Shown: positions 8,414-18,938, counted from the stretch's first letter. The stretch is DNA of 64,000 nucleotides from CP2-2F sp034436355 (GCA_034436355.1 DAOTVQ010000016.1:62001-126000), one strand, 5' to 3'. Notes: generated from the letters alone by a model not told the origin. A program made the numbers and translations.

Positions 8414-9870
8414 CGCGTGTCTCTAACACGGGTCAGGTAGGCACGGATCAGTGGGTGCATGGTGAAATTGCCACGCACATTGCTTGGCACTAACACACGC
8501 TGATCGACCAACTCGGCAAGCGCCTGCTCAAAGGCATCTTCGTTTTCGGTGTGCATGGCAGCGTCGCTCAGCAAATCCTCTTGAAGAATTTCCCCACCGT
8601 AAATTGCCGCATCCAGCGCGATCTGCTGCGCTGTAGCGCTCAGCGCGTCGTACAAGCCGCCGAACAGGTTTTGGAAGGCTTTATAGAATCTATCGCCTTC
8701 CTGCATATGTTCGATCAATTCGCTCATTGTTTGCCGCGTTTGGGCGCGTGCATAGCGTGCAATGGCAATTTGAATGAACAACGGATTACCACCAGTGGCT
8801 TTTGCCAGTGCCTGACGCTCATCGTCAGTTAACAGGATGTTGTTCTGATTGCGCTCTACGTATTGAATGTACTGTATGACCGCCTCGGAGGCAAGCCCTT
8901 TGATCGGCATAAATTTAACATTCATAGTTGGATATTCAACGCGAGAGGTGATCAGAATGCGGCTGGTGCGCGGCACTTTAGGATGCACCAACACGCTCAG
9001 CGCCTTTAGGAAATGTTCCAACTGCCCTTGCGTCTCCATATTATCCAGCACCAAACAATAATGCCCTTCATAGAAGCGCTGCGCGCATTGGCTGGCAAGG
9101 TTAGTCGCTCGCAGTTTTAATTCGTCCCAATTAAAGTGTTTGATCATGCTGTTGAAGATCGAGTCCGTATGCAGTGCAGGCAAGCCGGTTGGGCGTGGTT
9201 CACCGTTGCTATCCACATACATGCTGCGGTCGGTCACCCAGTCAAAGTGGGTGAACAAGCCTTCGTCCAGCGCTCGACACATGGCGTGCCAAGCCAAATT
9301 CGTTTTGCCATCACCGGCGGTGCCGCTGATGCACAGGATTGGGTTGCGCTTATCTTCCAGCAGGGTTAGCAGTTGGCTCATATCGTGATCGCGCCCAAAG
9401 ATGACCTGTGACGGGCTGGGAAAAACACGCCGATAGAGTTCGCTGAGCGTTTCGCTCATCCCTGCGCTGGCTTGAAAGCCTGAATCAATTTGCAGTTGGG
9501 CAACTTCTTCGGGCGTCAGCTCAGCAAAAGGCTGCGCGCAGACGGCTGTAGAGCGCAAGAACAAGCGTGCATGGGCGACCAAATTGATGCCATTCAGCAC
9601 AAGGATATTCTGGTGGCGGGCAAACTGGTGCAGCACACCAATAGCACACAGCGCATCGGCACGCAGATTAATTGGCTCGCCACGCAGCCATTTGCCAAAT
9701 TTATCGCTGCTGATCTCAAGGGCAAGGTTTCCATGAAGTGATTCAGTCGCTTCCTGAAAGAGACGGTGATGATGTGCAATGCTTTGAGCGGGATCGTAAA
9801 AGGCGGTAGCTTTACACCACTCAAGGAACGTCCAGGCTTCGCTTGGCTGCTGATAGCTTATGTTGGTCAC
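8410..9870 (-). CDS. NB-ARC/STAND NTPase with XRE-like N-terminal segment
   Basis: A 486-residue NTPase. The central domain has Walker A GTAGDGKT (183-190), Walker B LVLDN (273-277), the sensor motif ILITSR (305-310) and GGNPLF (360-365), the order seen in NB-ARC proteins; the C-terminus looks like a winged helix ending in MHPLIRAYL. Residues 12-85 resemble an XRE-like helix-turn-helix domain with KFGKWLRGEPIN at the second helix region. STAND NTPases act as switches in transcription control or phage sensing. With the coupled TPR protein it could be a split STAND regulator or defence sensor. No effector (nuclease, protease, TIR) is fused, which leaves the output unknown. Confidence 0.75.
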   Translation of the reverse strand: MTNISYQQPSEAWTFLEWCKATAFYDPAQSIAHHHRLFQEATESLHGNLALEISSDKFGKWLRGEPINLRADALCAIGVLHQFARHQNILVLNGINLVAHARLFLRSTAVCAQPFAELTPEEVAQLQIDSGFQASAGMSETLSELYRRVFPSPSQVIFGRDHDMSQLLTLLEDKRNPILCISGTAGDGKTNLAWHAMCRALDEGLFTHFDWVTDRSMYVDSNGEPRPTGLPALHTDSIFNSMIKHFNWDELKLRATNLASQCAQRFYEGHYCLVLDNMETQGQLEHFLKALSVLVHPKVPRTSRILITSRVEYPTMNVKFMPIKGLASEAVIQYIQYVERNQNNILLTDDERQALAKATGGNPLFIQIAIARYARAQTRQTMSELIEHMQEGDRFYKAFQNLFGGLYDALSATAQQIALDAAIYGGEILQEDLLSDAAMHTENEDAFEQALAELVDQRVLVPSNVRGNFTMHPLIRAYLTRVRDTR

Positions 9871-10051
9871 GGTGCAATCCTTCTCTAACTAACTGTCCAC
9901 AGGCTACCATATCCATCTATTGTAGTATTTTGCAACCGAATGTGCGCGGCAAAAATAGGCATTTTTGGGTAGTACTACGCATTGCCATACCAGATCGAGT
10001 GCTTGTAGGCTAGGGGTGAACGTCGATCTTGCCAAGTGTGAGAGCCCCTCT

Positions 10052-10471
10052 ATGAACATGCGATGGATGGATATAGATATTATGAACTATCTAGATAGAA
10101 CGCTCCGTTCCTACATCGAGATTGTGGCGATGTTCATCTCGCCAAGTGACTGGCTGCCTGTAGAGCGGATCACAGCACTCTGCGCCTACCCGAAATTGAA
10201 CCATTTCTCACCGTCCGAGATGATCGACTACTTGCAAGAGAGTGCTCAGATCATTCAAGCGAAGGGCATCGCTGCGCATTTAGCCACCATCAAACACTAC
10301 TTGCCAACGCAGGGGCAGTACAGAGAGGCAATCGCCTTAGCGCTCTCTATGGTTGCCCACGAAAACTGCTTGCAGCGGCAGCACATCGAGATGGCACATC
10401 AGATGGCAGCGGTCTTTGAACTCGGCGATGATGACGTGGATGACCTGCTTTCACCCTACCACCTAATCTGA
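10052..10471 (+). CDS. Hypothetical small all-alpha protein, weakly TerB-like
   Basis: The frame is open from 9965, but ATG at 10052 or 10082 (MNYLDRTL) is a more natural start. The protein (about 130-139 aa) is helical. Its C-terminal half, with EAIALALSMVAHENCLQR followed by an acidic ELGDDDVDDLL tail, resembles the TerB/DjlA helical fold, in which acidic residues bind metal; the resemblance is weak. It is followed by a good intrinsic terminator, which supports a real single-gene transcript. Function is not known. Confidence 0.5.
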   Translation: MNMRWMDIDIMNYLDRTLRSYIEIVAMFISPSDWLPVERITALCAYPKLNHFSPSEMIDYLQESAQIIQAKGIAAHLATIKHYLPTQGQYREAIALALSMVAHENCLQRQHIEMAHQMAAVFELGDDDVDDLLSPYHLI

Positions 10472-10484
10472 CACTAAGGCACAC

Positions 10485-10516
10485 TTGGGCGCAGCGCAAT
10501 GCGCCCAAATGTTTTT
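10485..10516 (+). terminator. Intrinsic terminator
   Basis: TTGGGCGCA (10485-10493) pairs with TGCGCCCAA (10500-10508) around a 6-nt loop. A T5 run follows at 10512-10516. It closes the small alpha-protein gene just before the SCP2 gene promoter region. Confidence 0.75.
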
Positions 10517-10588
10517 CGGCACTTTTTCTCCAAACAGGCTATACTCACCCTTACATATCAACAATACTTGAAAAGGAAGTAAAGCCGA

Positions 10589-10915
10589 ATGTTTACCAGC
10601 ATCACCGATATGTTTGACAAGCTGCAAGAGCGCTTTAACCCCGACAAAGCGCGTGGCGACAAGGCGCTCATCGCCTTTGAGCTAGGCGGCGAAGGCGGTG
10701 GCTCGTTTTGGCTTCAGGTGAACGATGGCACCTTAAACGTTGGCGAAGGCACACCACCCACTGAAGCAGACGCTATTTTGCGCGCTGAAGCTGCTGACCT
10801 AATGAAGATTATGGGCGGCGAACTCAACCCGATGATGGCGTTCATGTCCGGCAAGGTCAAAGTAGAGCGCAACATGGGCATGGTCATGAAACTGATGGGC
10901 TGGTTTGGCATGTAG
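10589..10915 (+). CDS. SCP2 sterol-binding domain protein
   Basis: A 108-residue single-domain protein. The pattern of SCP-2-like proteins is present: an amphipathic start (MFDKLQERFNPDKA), alternating strands around FELGGEGGGSFWLQV, the TEADAILRAEAADLMKIMGGELNPMMAF core, and the GKVKVERNMGMVMKLMGWF end. Members bind hydrophobic ligands such as fatty acyl chains. A clear AAGGAAG ribosome-binding site precedes the ATG. A TATACT -10-like box at 10540-10545 lies upstream. No lipid-metabolism gene is adjacent, so the ligand is unknown. Confidence 0.85.
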   Translation: MFTSITDMFDKLQERFNPDKARGDKALIAFELGGEGGGSFWLQVNDGTLNVGEGTPPTEADAILRAEAADLMKIMGGELNPMMAFMSGKVKVERNMGMVMKLMGWFGM

Positions 10916-10934
10916 CCACCGCCCAGTTAGCAGA

Positions 10935-10963
10935 TTGCCCAAGCAGCGCAGCAGATTGGGCAA
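10935..10963 (+). terminator. Hairpin after SCP2 gene
   Basis: TTGCCCAA (10935-10942) and TTGGGCAA (10956-10963) form an 8-bp stem with a 13-nt loop about 20 nt past the SCP2 stop. No T run follows on this strand, so termination is only possible. Confidence 0.35.
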
Positions 10964-11110
10964 AATGGCAAAACGCGCCGACCAATTTGTTGTGCAACTT
11001 GGCAAAGGGTGACATAATACTGCCAAAAGCGCTTTATCTCGCTGCCGAGCGCATTGCAAATATCCTTTGGCTCGGTCTAGGACACTCTATAATAACTATT
11101 GGAGGTTTCG

Positions 11111-12214
<1,104 letters not shown>

Positions 12215-12245
12215 AGCGCGCTGCATCGCTGCATTTTCAAACGGG

Positions 12246-12287
12246 ACGAGGGCGTCGGGGCTTTTTGAGCAACGCGCCCTCGTTTTG
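12246..12287 (+). terminator. Intrinsic terminator
   Basis: ACGAGGGCG (12246-12254) pairs with CGCCCTCGT (12275-12283), followed by TTTT. The 20-nt loop contains a smaller T-rich segment. It separates the ABC ATPase gene from the hydrolase-kinase operon. Confidence 0.75.
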
Positions 12288-12313
12288 TGTTTAATCGGTG
12301 AAACGAGGTATGA

Positions 12314-13177
12314 ATGAACGCACATCTCACTTACCGTGTTATGGCATACCGCATTCGTATGTTGGTGCGCGATTGGCAAGGCGAACAGCCCACTGTGGTC
12401 TTTTTGCACCACATCACCGCCAATGGCATTGAAGCACTACGTTTGGCACGCCTGCTCAATGGGCGGCGGCGGCTGATCGCACCTGATTTGCGCGGGCGCG
12501 GTGGCAGTGATATGCCCTTCGGCGAATATGGGATCGCCATCCATTTACTAGAGCTTGCTGCTGCCCTAGATCGGCTTAACATTGGTCGGTGTACGTTGGT
12601 TGGGCATTCGTTCGGCGCCATGCTGAGCGTCTTTTTTGCCGCCCACTATCCCGAGCGCGTGAGCAGCTTAATCCTTATTGATGGCGGCGCGCCGCCCAAC
12701 CCTGAAGAGCTTCAGCGGCTAAATGCCTATTATGATCTGATGCCCTATCGCTACCCATCACTGGATGCCTATGTTGATCGGTATAAGGATCAGCCGCTTT
12801 ATCAGCCTTACACCGAAGAACTCGACCTGCTGCTGCGCAGCAACCTTCGCAAACAGGCAGATGGCAGCTACATCCGCCAGATGGCGCGCTATGTGCTGGA
12901 TGCGGAGCGCAGCCCCGCGGCGGTGGCGCAGTGGCAGCAGTTGCCTGAATGCTACCCGCAAGTGCGCTGCCCAGTCCTGATCGTGCGGGCAGGCATGGGC
13001 ATTTTCAGCGCGGATGCCCCTGTGCTGACCGAAGAAGCGCTTGCCCAGATGCAAGCAGGAATGCCACAGGCAGAGGTCATCAATGTGCCAGAGGCAGGGC
13101 ATACCACCATCGTCACCATGCCTCACGCGCAACGCGATGCAGCGATCTTACGCTTTCTAGGAGTCGAAAGTGTCTGA
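12314..13177 (+). CDS. Alpha/beta hydrolase
   Basis: A 287-residue cytoplasmic alpha/beta hydrolase with no signal peptide. The nucleophile elbow is VGHSFG, the upstream oxyanion region is VVFLHHITAN, DLRGRGGSD follows, and the catalytic His is in EAGHTT near the C-terminus. This is a typical esterase/lactonase/peroxidase-like fold, but substrate cannot be told. The end overlaps the histidine kinase start (13170) by 8 nt with AGGAG inside the hydrolase end, so the two genes are co-expressed. Confidence 0.85.
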   Translation: MNAHLTYRVMAYRIRMLVRDWQGEQPTVVFLHHITANGIEALRLARLLNGRRRLIAPDLRGRGGSDMPFGEYGIAIHLLELAAALDRLNIGRCTLVGHSFGAMLSVFFAAHYPERVSSLILIDGGAPPNPEELQRLNAYYDLMPYRYPSLDAYVDRYKDQPLYQPYTEELDLLLRSNLRKQADGSYIRQMARYVLDAERSPAAVAQWQQLPECYPQVRCPVLIVRAGMGIFSADAPVLTEEALAQMQAGMPQAEVINVPEAGHTTIVTMPHAQRDAAILRFLGVESV

Positions 13178-14966
13178 CCTAATCGAAAATTTGGCAGAAC
13201 AACTTGAAGAATTGAAAATGCTTCAGCATGTTGATAAAGAGCTGGGCGCCACCCTGGACTTCGACAATGTGCTGATGCTCACGATGGACTGGGCATTGCG
13301 GCGAACCGGCGCTGCCGCCGGCATGTTTGTGACCGTTGGCGAGGAAGAAGGCACCCTCAAACCACTGGCGGCACTGGGCTACCCTTCTACAGCTGTGCAC
13401 GATCAGGTCTGGACGTTTGAACGCGGCATTGTCGGGCGCGCTGCACGCACCCGCACAGCCCAGCACGTTACCAACCTTGCCGCTGATCCCGATCACCGTG
13501 CCGAATATGCGCTTGAAGAGACGCAATCTGCCGTTGCCATGCCGATTGAACTGCGCGGAAAAGTGATCGGCGTGATCTGGCTGGAAGGCGAACTGCCCAA
13601 CACTTTCAGCGCAACGGATGTTGCGTTTGTGCAGCGTCTTGCTCAGCGGGCTGCCATTGCCCTAGACCATGCGCGCCTTTACCGCGAGGCAGCCCGCCAG
13701 GCCGATGAAATGGCATCGCTCTACACTGCCAGCCGCATGATCTCAACCAGCTTGGAAAAGGCACAGGTGCTGGCGATTGCTGCGCAGGCACTTGCCACAA
13801 CCTTGCGCGTTTCAAGTGTGGTGATGGCAGATTATCGCAGCTTGCACGGCGAATTAGAGTTCACGCACGCCTATCGGTTGCCAACCGCCCGCCGCACCAC
13901 CGATATGCTGCCGCGCATTGGCAGCACCTTCAACCTAGAAAGCCTGCCCGAAGTGCGTCACGCCATCAAGACTCAGCGCAGCGCAGGCTACTTCGCGCAA
14001 TCGCGCCTCATCTCGGACGCCCTGCGCGATTTTATGACGGCACACACAGTCCGTGCGCTGTTGGTCATTCCGCTGGCAACCGCGCCAACCGCAGCGCAAT
14101 CGCCTATGATCGAAGTTGTTGGCGTCGCTTTTGCGATGGAAGGACGCCATGAACGGCGCTTCACGGAGGATGAGTGCGGCATGGCAGAAGCGCTGGGCAG
14201 CCAGATCGCTTCTGCGCTGCGCCAAGCGCGCTTGTATGCCGAAGTGCGCGAGCTGGAAGAGATCAAGTCCCACATGATCCGCATGGCATCCCACGACCTA
14301 CGCAATCCGCTCAGCGTGGCGATCAACTACTTTGATATGTTCGTGCATTCCCTGCCGCCAGAGCGCCTGACGGCGGATCAGACCAAATACATCAAGAATG
14401 TGCAGCAAGCTACACAAGCCATGCGCACACTGATCGAAGACTTGCTAACGCTTGAAAAAGTGGAAAGCGAACGGGAAGCACTTTGGAATGAAGTGGAATT
14501 TAACAGCTTGGTGAGCGCTGAAGTGGAAGCACAAGGCAGCGCTGCACGGCTGAAGAAGCACACCATCACCGCCCACATTAGCCCAGCGCTGCTTTTTGTG
14601 CGTGGCAGCGCCTCTCAACTGCGGCAAGCTATGGGCAACCTGATCAACAATGCCATCAAATACACGCCCGATGGTGGCTTTATTCAGGTGCGGCTCACCT
14701 TCAAAGAGCGCCGCCTGATCTTTGAAGTGCAGGATAACGGCTATGGCATTAGCAAAGAGCGCCAAGAGCGGCTGTTCAGCAGCTTTTACCGTGCGCGTGA
14801 ACCCGGCACCGATCACATCACTGGTACGGGCTTGGGCTTAAGCCTTGTGCGGACGGTGATCGAGCGACACGGCGGCAGGGTGTGGGCGAATAGCGAGCCG
14901 GGCATCGGCAGCATCTTCAGCTTTTGGCTGCCGCTGGTGCGCGTTACCGAAAGTCAGGGCGAATAG
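13170..14966 (+). CDS. GAF-GAF sensor histidine kinase
   Basis: A 598-residue soluble kinase starting with GTG, 6 nt after AGGAG. Two GAF domains occupy about residues 15-175 and 190-350. They are followed by a HisKA dimerisation helix with the phospho-acceptor in MASHDLRNPLS, then the ATPase motifs NLINNAIKY (N box), DNGYGIS (G1) and GTGLGLSLV (G2). All kinase boxes are intact. There are no membrane segments, so it senses a cytoplasmic signal through GAF. The probable partners are the response regulators directly downstream (15174, 15769). Confidence 0.93.
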   Translation: MSDLIENLAEQLEELKMLQHVDKELGATLDFDNVLMLTMDWALRRTGAAAGMFVTVGEEEGTLKPLAALGYPSTAVHDQVWTFERGIVGRAARTRTAQHVTNLAADPDHRAEYALEETQSAVAMPIELRGKVIGVIWLEGELPNTFSATDVAFVQRLAQRAAIALDHARLYREAARQADEMASLYTASRMISTSLEKAQVLAIAAQALATTLRVSSVVMADYRSLHGELEFTHAYRLPTARRTTDMLPRIGSTFNLESLPEVRHAIKTQRSAGYFAQSRLISDALRDFMTAHTVRALLVIPLATAPTAAQSPMIEVVGVAFAMEGRHERRFTEDECGMAEALGSQIASALRQARLYAEVRELEEIKSHMIRMASHDLRNPLSVAINYFDMFVHSLPPERLTADQTKYIKNVQQATQAMRTLIEDLLTLEKVESEREALWNEVEFNSLVSAEVEAQGSAARLKKHTITAHISPALLFVRGSASQLRQAMGNLINNAIKYTPDGGFIQVRLTFKERRLIFEVQDNGYGISKERQERLFSSFYRAREPGTDHITGTGLGLSLVRTVIERHGGRVWANSEPGIGSIFSFWLPLVRVTESQGE

Positions 14967-14981
14967 AAGCTACAGCGGCTT

Positions 14982-15005
14982 GTGGGGCGCCGCCGAGCGC
15001 TCCAC
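14982..15005 (+). terminator. Hairpin after histidine kinase gene
   Basis: GTGGGGCGC (14982-14990) pairs with GCGCTCCAC (14997-15005), 9 bp including one G-T pair, with a 6-nt loop. There is no immediate T run, so it is a weak terminator or a pause element before the receiver gene. Confidence 0.35.
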
Positions 15006-15173
15006 AGGCAGGTTTCCCTTGAAGCAATTTTCACCGCCTTCTTCCCCATAAAATAATGGTCACAAGTTCAGGTTTTTTGCACTGCTGTAGCAAGCATTCT
15101 CTTGCTATTTTCGCATTTCGCCTTAAACTTATATAGACTCAAATCGCGCCGCCAAACCTGTGAGGGAACTACT

Positions 15174-15614
15174 TTGTCTACATGGATGGTTGTCGAAGAC
15201 GAACCGGATATTTACGATGTGCTGCTTGCCATGTTCGAGATTTGGGGCATTGAAGGCATCGCCTTTGTGGATGGTGGCGAAGCAGTCGCTTGGGTAGAGG
15301 ATGTAGATAAAGGGAATGTGACGGGCGATTTGCCCGAATTAGCAATTATTGATATTCGCCTGCCCGAAGTATCCGGACCCGAAGTGGGCGCACGGCTGCG
15401 GCAAAGCCCACGCCTTAGCAAGGTCGCAATCGTCCTAATCACTGCTTACCGCCTTAGCCCCGATGAAGAAGAAGCGATGAAAGCAAAGGCGCAGGCAGAC
15501 GCCCTAATGTATAAGCCGCTGCCGCCCATGCCCGAACTGCGCCGCACCCTAGACCGCATCATTGCCGAGCGCAAGCTGAAATCGGCACAACCTACTCTCC
15601 CAAACAACCTCTAA
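15174..15614 (+). CDS. Single-domain response regulator
   Basis: Receiver-only protein of about 146 residues. The acidic pocket (VVEDEPD), the phospho-acceptor Asp in LAIIDIRLPE, the Thr in VLITAY and the Lys in LMYKPL are present. TTG at 15174 is the best start: GAGGGA (15162-15167) lies 6 nt upstream, and the protein then begins close to the first receiver strand. The longer frame back to 15102 adds residues unlike receiver sequence. With no output domain it must pass phosphate or bind a partner protein; the upstream kinase is the likely phosphate donor. Confidence 0.85.
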   Translation: MSTWMVVEDEPDIYDVLLAMFEIWGIEGIAFVDGGEAVAWVEDVDKGNVTGDLPELAIIDIRLPEVSGPEVGARLRQSPRLSKVAIVLITAYRLSPDEEEAMKAKAQADALMYKPLPPMPELRRTLDRIIAERKLKSAQPTLPNNL

Positions 15615-15644
15615 CCACCTCAGCTGTTTCTCTGCACCTTAGCG

Positions 15645-15670
15645 CAGCGCGACTCTCATTCGCGCTGTTT
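15645..15670 (+). terminator. Possible intrinsic terminator
   Basis: CAGCGCG (15645-15651) pairs with CGCGCTG (15661-15667), followed by TTT. It is a short stem in the gap between two response regulator genes. Confidence 0.4.
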
Positions 15671-15768
15671 ATGCTGCACAAACCTTATGAATTTTTTATG
15701 CAGATTCAAAAGTATGGCACATTCTTTACTATAATTTGGGCTGTAGAGATTTATACAAAGGTTTGAGC

Positions 15769-16422
15769 TTGCCACACATGACTCAACAGACCAAGACGCG
15801 CATCATTCTGATTGACGATCATCGCCACACCCATGAGTTGGTAAGCCTTGCGCTTGCCAATGCCGAAGATATCGTATTGGTGGCGCATGGCAGCAACGGT
15901 GCAGAAGCAGTGCAGCTTTGTGAAGAATATCAGCCTGATCTCGTCTTGCTGGATGTGATGATGCCCGTGCTTGGCGGCGTGGAGACAGCACAAATCATCC
16001 GTCAGCGCTTTCCCAACATCAAGATTTTGGTGCTATCCAGCTTTCAGGATGATGAAAGCATTCATGCCATGCTACAGAACGGCGCGGATGGCTATGTGCT
16101 GAAAGGCGCACTCTCTGCCGATCTCGCTAACACTATCCGCGCCGTGCAAGGTGGCAATCAGGTTTTTTCGCCACAGGTAACCGATGTGCTGCGCCACACG
16201 CCACCCTCAGGCATACAAATCAACCAGACCTTCTCGCTGACCGAGCGCGAGATCGAAGTGCTGCGCCGCATGGCGGAAGGTAGCAGCAACAATGAGATCG
16301 CAGCTGCCTTGTTTATTAGCGTCTCAACCGTCAAATTTCACATCGCCAACATTCTGCACAAGATGAACGTCCAAACACGCGCTGAGGCAATCGTCCTCGC
16401 TACCAAAAATGCACTCATCTAA
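15769..16422 (+). CDS. NarL/FixJ-type response regulator
   Basis: About 217 residues: receiver domain (DDH acidic pocket, phospho-Asp in VLLDVMMPV, Ser in VLSSF, Lys in VLKGA), then a LuxR/GerE helix-turn-helix with LTEREIEVLRRMAEG and STVKFHIANILHKM. It is a DNA-binding transcription regulator. TTG at 15769 has AAAGG 7 nt upstream and is my preferred start; ATG at 15778 is the alternative. It lies between two kinases, so its cognate kinase could be either the upstream or downstream one. Confidence 0.9.
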   Translation: MPHMTQQTKTRIILIDDHRHTHELVSLALANAEDIVLVAHGSNGAEAVQLCEEYQPDLVLLDVMMPVLGGVETAQIIRQRFPNIKILVLSSFQDDESIHAMLQNGADGYVLKGALSADLANTIRAVQGGNQVFSPQVTDVLRHTPPSGIQINQTFSLTEREIEVLRRMAEGSSNNEIAAALFISVSTVKFHIANILHKMNVQTRAEAIVLATKNALI

Positions 16423-16543
16423 GTCGCCTATCCGTTTGGCTAGGTAGGTATCGGCTGAAACTCTCCCAATAGCCAGCTAGACCTGCTGCCAAGCTAGGCA
16501 TATCCTATAGCAGAGACATGAGAACGCTCTCATATATATTATA

Positions 16544-16549
16544 TATAAT
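16544..16549 (+). promoter_or_regulatory. Probable -10 box for the membrane histidine kinase gene
   Basis: A consensus TATAAT at 16544-16549 lies in an unusually A+T-rich stretch (CATATATATTATATATAATA), 24 nt before the GTG start of the kinase. The -35 region is not clear. Confidence 0.4.
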
Positions 16550-16572
16550 AGCGAAGGGTAGGAATTCGAGAA

Positions 16573-18522
16573 GTGACAGACGCACCACCCCCTAAGGCTG
16601 AAAATCCGCGTTTTGCACGTTTTTGGCAGCGGCTGACTGCGCCTGCTGCCCATCTGGTTGAGGATGAAGCACAGCGCCGCGCACGGCTGCTGAACGCCTT
16701 GCTGTTGGTCATCATCCCGATTGGGTGGATCCTCATTGCGCTGATCCTCATCAACAATCCGCTTGCCATCCGCAGCGCAGATACTTGGGCAACCTTAGTG
16801 GCATTGTTCATCGCCAAAGGGCTATACTTCTATCACCACCGCAGCGGAAAAACCAACCGCACAGCCCTAGCTGTTGTTCTGATCACATGGGTGATCTTCA
16901 CAGTTACACCGTTTATTCCCGCCACCCGCGATGCCCTAGTTTACTTCAACATCATCACCCTGCTGATCGCCGCAGTCTTCTTCAATCCGCGCTTTGTGCT
17001 GTGGCTGGCAGTGGCTTCCGCCGCCACGCTGCTGGTGCTGGTTAACTTTGCCGATGCGCCACGCTGGACGTTCAGCCGTGCCTTCTACGCCGTTCAATAC
17101 ACCGCCGCCGCCACCGCCATGCTGCTCACCTTTATGAACCATCTGCAAGGCGTGGAACGCAGCCGCCGCCAGCGCCTTGAACAGGCAAATGCCGCCCTAC
17201 GCGCCTCCGAAGCGTTCTTAGAACAACGCGTGTTAGAGCGTACCGCACAGGTGGCACGCGCTCAGCGCGAAGCAGAGGTGCTGTATCAGGTCAGCCAGTC
17301 CATCAACGCCGTGCAGAGCTACGTCGGCATTGTGGATGCCCTCGCCAAGCACATGGACGATCCGCAGGCGAACATTGTCCTGGCGCTCTACGAGAACTTC
17401 GATAGAAGCACCGCCACCGACCTTGAGATGGTGGCGCTGCGCCCTGCCAACGCAACGCAAGCCGTTGCACGTGATCGGCGCTTTGAGGCGCAGCGCCTTC
17501 AGCACTGGACATTGAACGAGATTTTTGTGGTGGAAGATATGAACACCACAACGCTGATGGCAGCCGAGGACAGTGCCTTCTACCTTGAGCAAGGCGCACA
17601 GGCGATGATGGCGGTCGGCTTGACGCTTGGTGAGCGCGTGATCGGCATTCTGAATGTGACCAGCAACACGCCGCGCACCTACAGCGAGGATGAACGCCGT
17701 TTCTTGCGCGCCGTTGCCGATCTTGCCGCCGCTGCTGTTGAGCGCACGCGCCTTTACCATGAACAAGTGCAAGTTGCCGAGAAACTGCGCGCCGTTGATC
17801 AGATGAAAAGCCAGTTCTTGGCAAGCATGAGCCACGAACTTCGCACACCGCTGAATGCTATCCTCAACTTCACGGACTTTGTGGCGCTCGGCATGTTGGG
17901 CGAAGTGAACGATGCCCAGCGCGACGCCCTGCAAAAAGCGCTGGATAGCGGACGCCACCTGCTCTCACTCATCAACGATGTGCTGGATATGACCAAGATC
18001 GAAGCCGGCATGATGACGCTCTTCCTTGAGGATGCTGTTGATCCGCACGCCGAGATTCAGCAGGTGATCGCCGCCGCGCACAGCTTGATCGCCGACCGTC
18101 CGATCAACTTTGTGAAGGATATTGATGCCGACCTGCCGCGTCTGCGCGTTGATCGCCGACGCCTGCGCCAAATGCTGCTGAACCTGCTCTCGAACGCGAT
18201 CAAATTCACCGAGCAAGGCAGCGTAACGCTGAGCGCCAAACAGCGTGGCGACCATATCCTGTTTGCTGTGATTGATAGCGGACCGGGCATCTCTGAGGCA
18301 GAGCAGGCAATTATCTTTGCGCCCTTCCGCCAGACCGAGCGCGGTGTGCAGCACGCCGGCGGCACCGGGCTTGGTCTGCCAATCACCAAGCGCCTTGTCG
18401 AATCGCACGGCGGCAAACTCTGGCTGGAAAGCACACTTGGTGAAGGCTCAGCCTTCTTCATCGAACTGCCTGTGCAGGCAGTTGAAACGCCGCTCTTAAA
18501 ATCTGAGGCACCCTATGCGTGA
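16573..18522 (+). CDS. Membrane-anchored GAF sensor histidine kinase
   Basis: A 649-residue protein beginning with GTG. The N-terminal region (about residues 45-185) has six hydrophobic membrane segments. A coiled coil follows (about 190-235), then a GAF domain (about 240-400), a HisKA helix with SMSHELRTPLN, and the ATPase boxes NLLSNAIKF, DSGPGIS and GTGLGLPITKR. It is a complete sensor kinase. The overlap of 8 nt with the next receiver gene (18515) makes that receiver its most likely partner. Confidence 0.93.
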   Translation: MTDAPPPKAENPRFARFWQRLTAPAAHLVEDEAQRRARLLNALLLVIIPIGWILIALILINNPLAIRSADTWATLVALFIAKGLYFYHHRSGKTNRTALAVVLITWVIFTVTPFIPATRDALVYFNIITLLIAAVFFNPRFVLWLAVASAATLLVLVNFADAPRWTFSRAFYAVQYTAAATAMLLTFMNHLQGVERSRRQRLEQANAALRASEAFLEQRVLERTAQVARAQREAEVLYQVSQSINAVQSYVGIVDALAKHMDDPQANIVLALYENFDRSTATDLEMVALRPANATQAVARDRRFEAQRLQHWTLNEIFVVEDMNTTTLMAAEDSAFYLEQGAQAMMAVGLTLGERVIGILNVTSNTPRTYSEDERRFLRAVADLAAAAVERTRLYHEQVQVAEKLRAVDQMKSQFLASMSHELRTPLNAILNFTDFVALGMLGEVNDAQRDALQKALDSGRHLLSLINDVLDMTKIEAGMMTLFLEDAVDPHAEIQQVIAAAHSLIADRPINFVKDIDADLPRLRVDRRRLRQMLLNLLSNAIKFTEQGSVTLSAKQRGDHILFAVIDSGPGISEAEQAIIFAPFRQTERGVQHAGGTGLGLPITKRLVESHGGKLWLESTLGEGSAFFIELPVQAVETPLLKSEAPYA

Positions 18523-18925
18523 GCTGACCTACCTCTATGTGGAGGACGACAAGCTGAGCCAAGAGATCATGCAGATGATCTTGCTGCGCGGCATGGGCGT
18601 TCCCGCCGAACGGCTGCATATCTTCAGCGATAGCTATGACTTTATAGCGCGTGTGAAGGCGCTTGCACCGCAGCCGAACGTCATCCTGCTGGATATTCAC
18701 GTCTCGCCTTTGGATGGCTTCGGCATGTTGCAACATTTGCGCGCCGAAGGCGATTATCAAAAGGCAAGCATCATTGCCCTAACCGCCAGCGTCATGAACG
18801 AAGAAGTTGCCCAACTGCGGCAAAGCGGCTTTAACGGCGCCATCGCCAAGCCGCTGAGCTTCAGCACCTTCCCTGCTTTGATAGAACGCATTGCCAACGG
18901 CGAGTCCGTCTGGCACATTGTTTAG
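18515..18925 (+). CDS. Stand-alone receiver protein
   Basis: A 136-residue CheY-like protein. Acidic pocket VEDD, phospho-Asp in VILLDIHV, Thr in ALTAS and Lys in IAKPLS are present. It starts within the kinase gene end, so translation is coupled. The C-terminus ends in ANGESVWHIV, a tail shared with the two other receivers downstream. No output domain is present. Confidence 0.9.
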   Translation: MRELTYLYVEDDKLSQEIMQMILLRGMGVPAERLHIFSDSYDFIARVKALAPQPNVILLDIHVSPLDGFGMLQHLRAEGDYQKASIIALTASVMNEEVAQLRQSGFNGAIAKPLSFSTFPALIERIANGESVWHIV

Positions 18926-18938
18926 TGGAGCTGACTTA

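Noticed and set aside
17233..17958. A 241-codon minus-strand ORF
   Set aside because: Shadow of the membrane histidine kinase gene, which has intact catalytic boxes.
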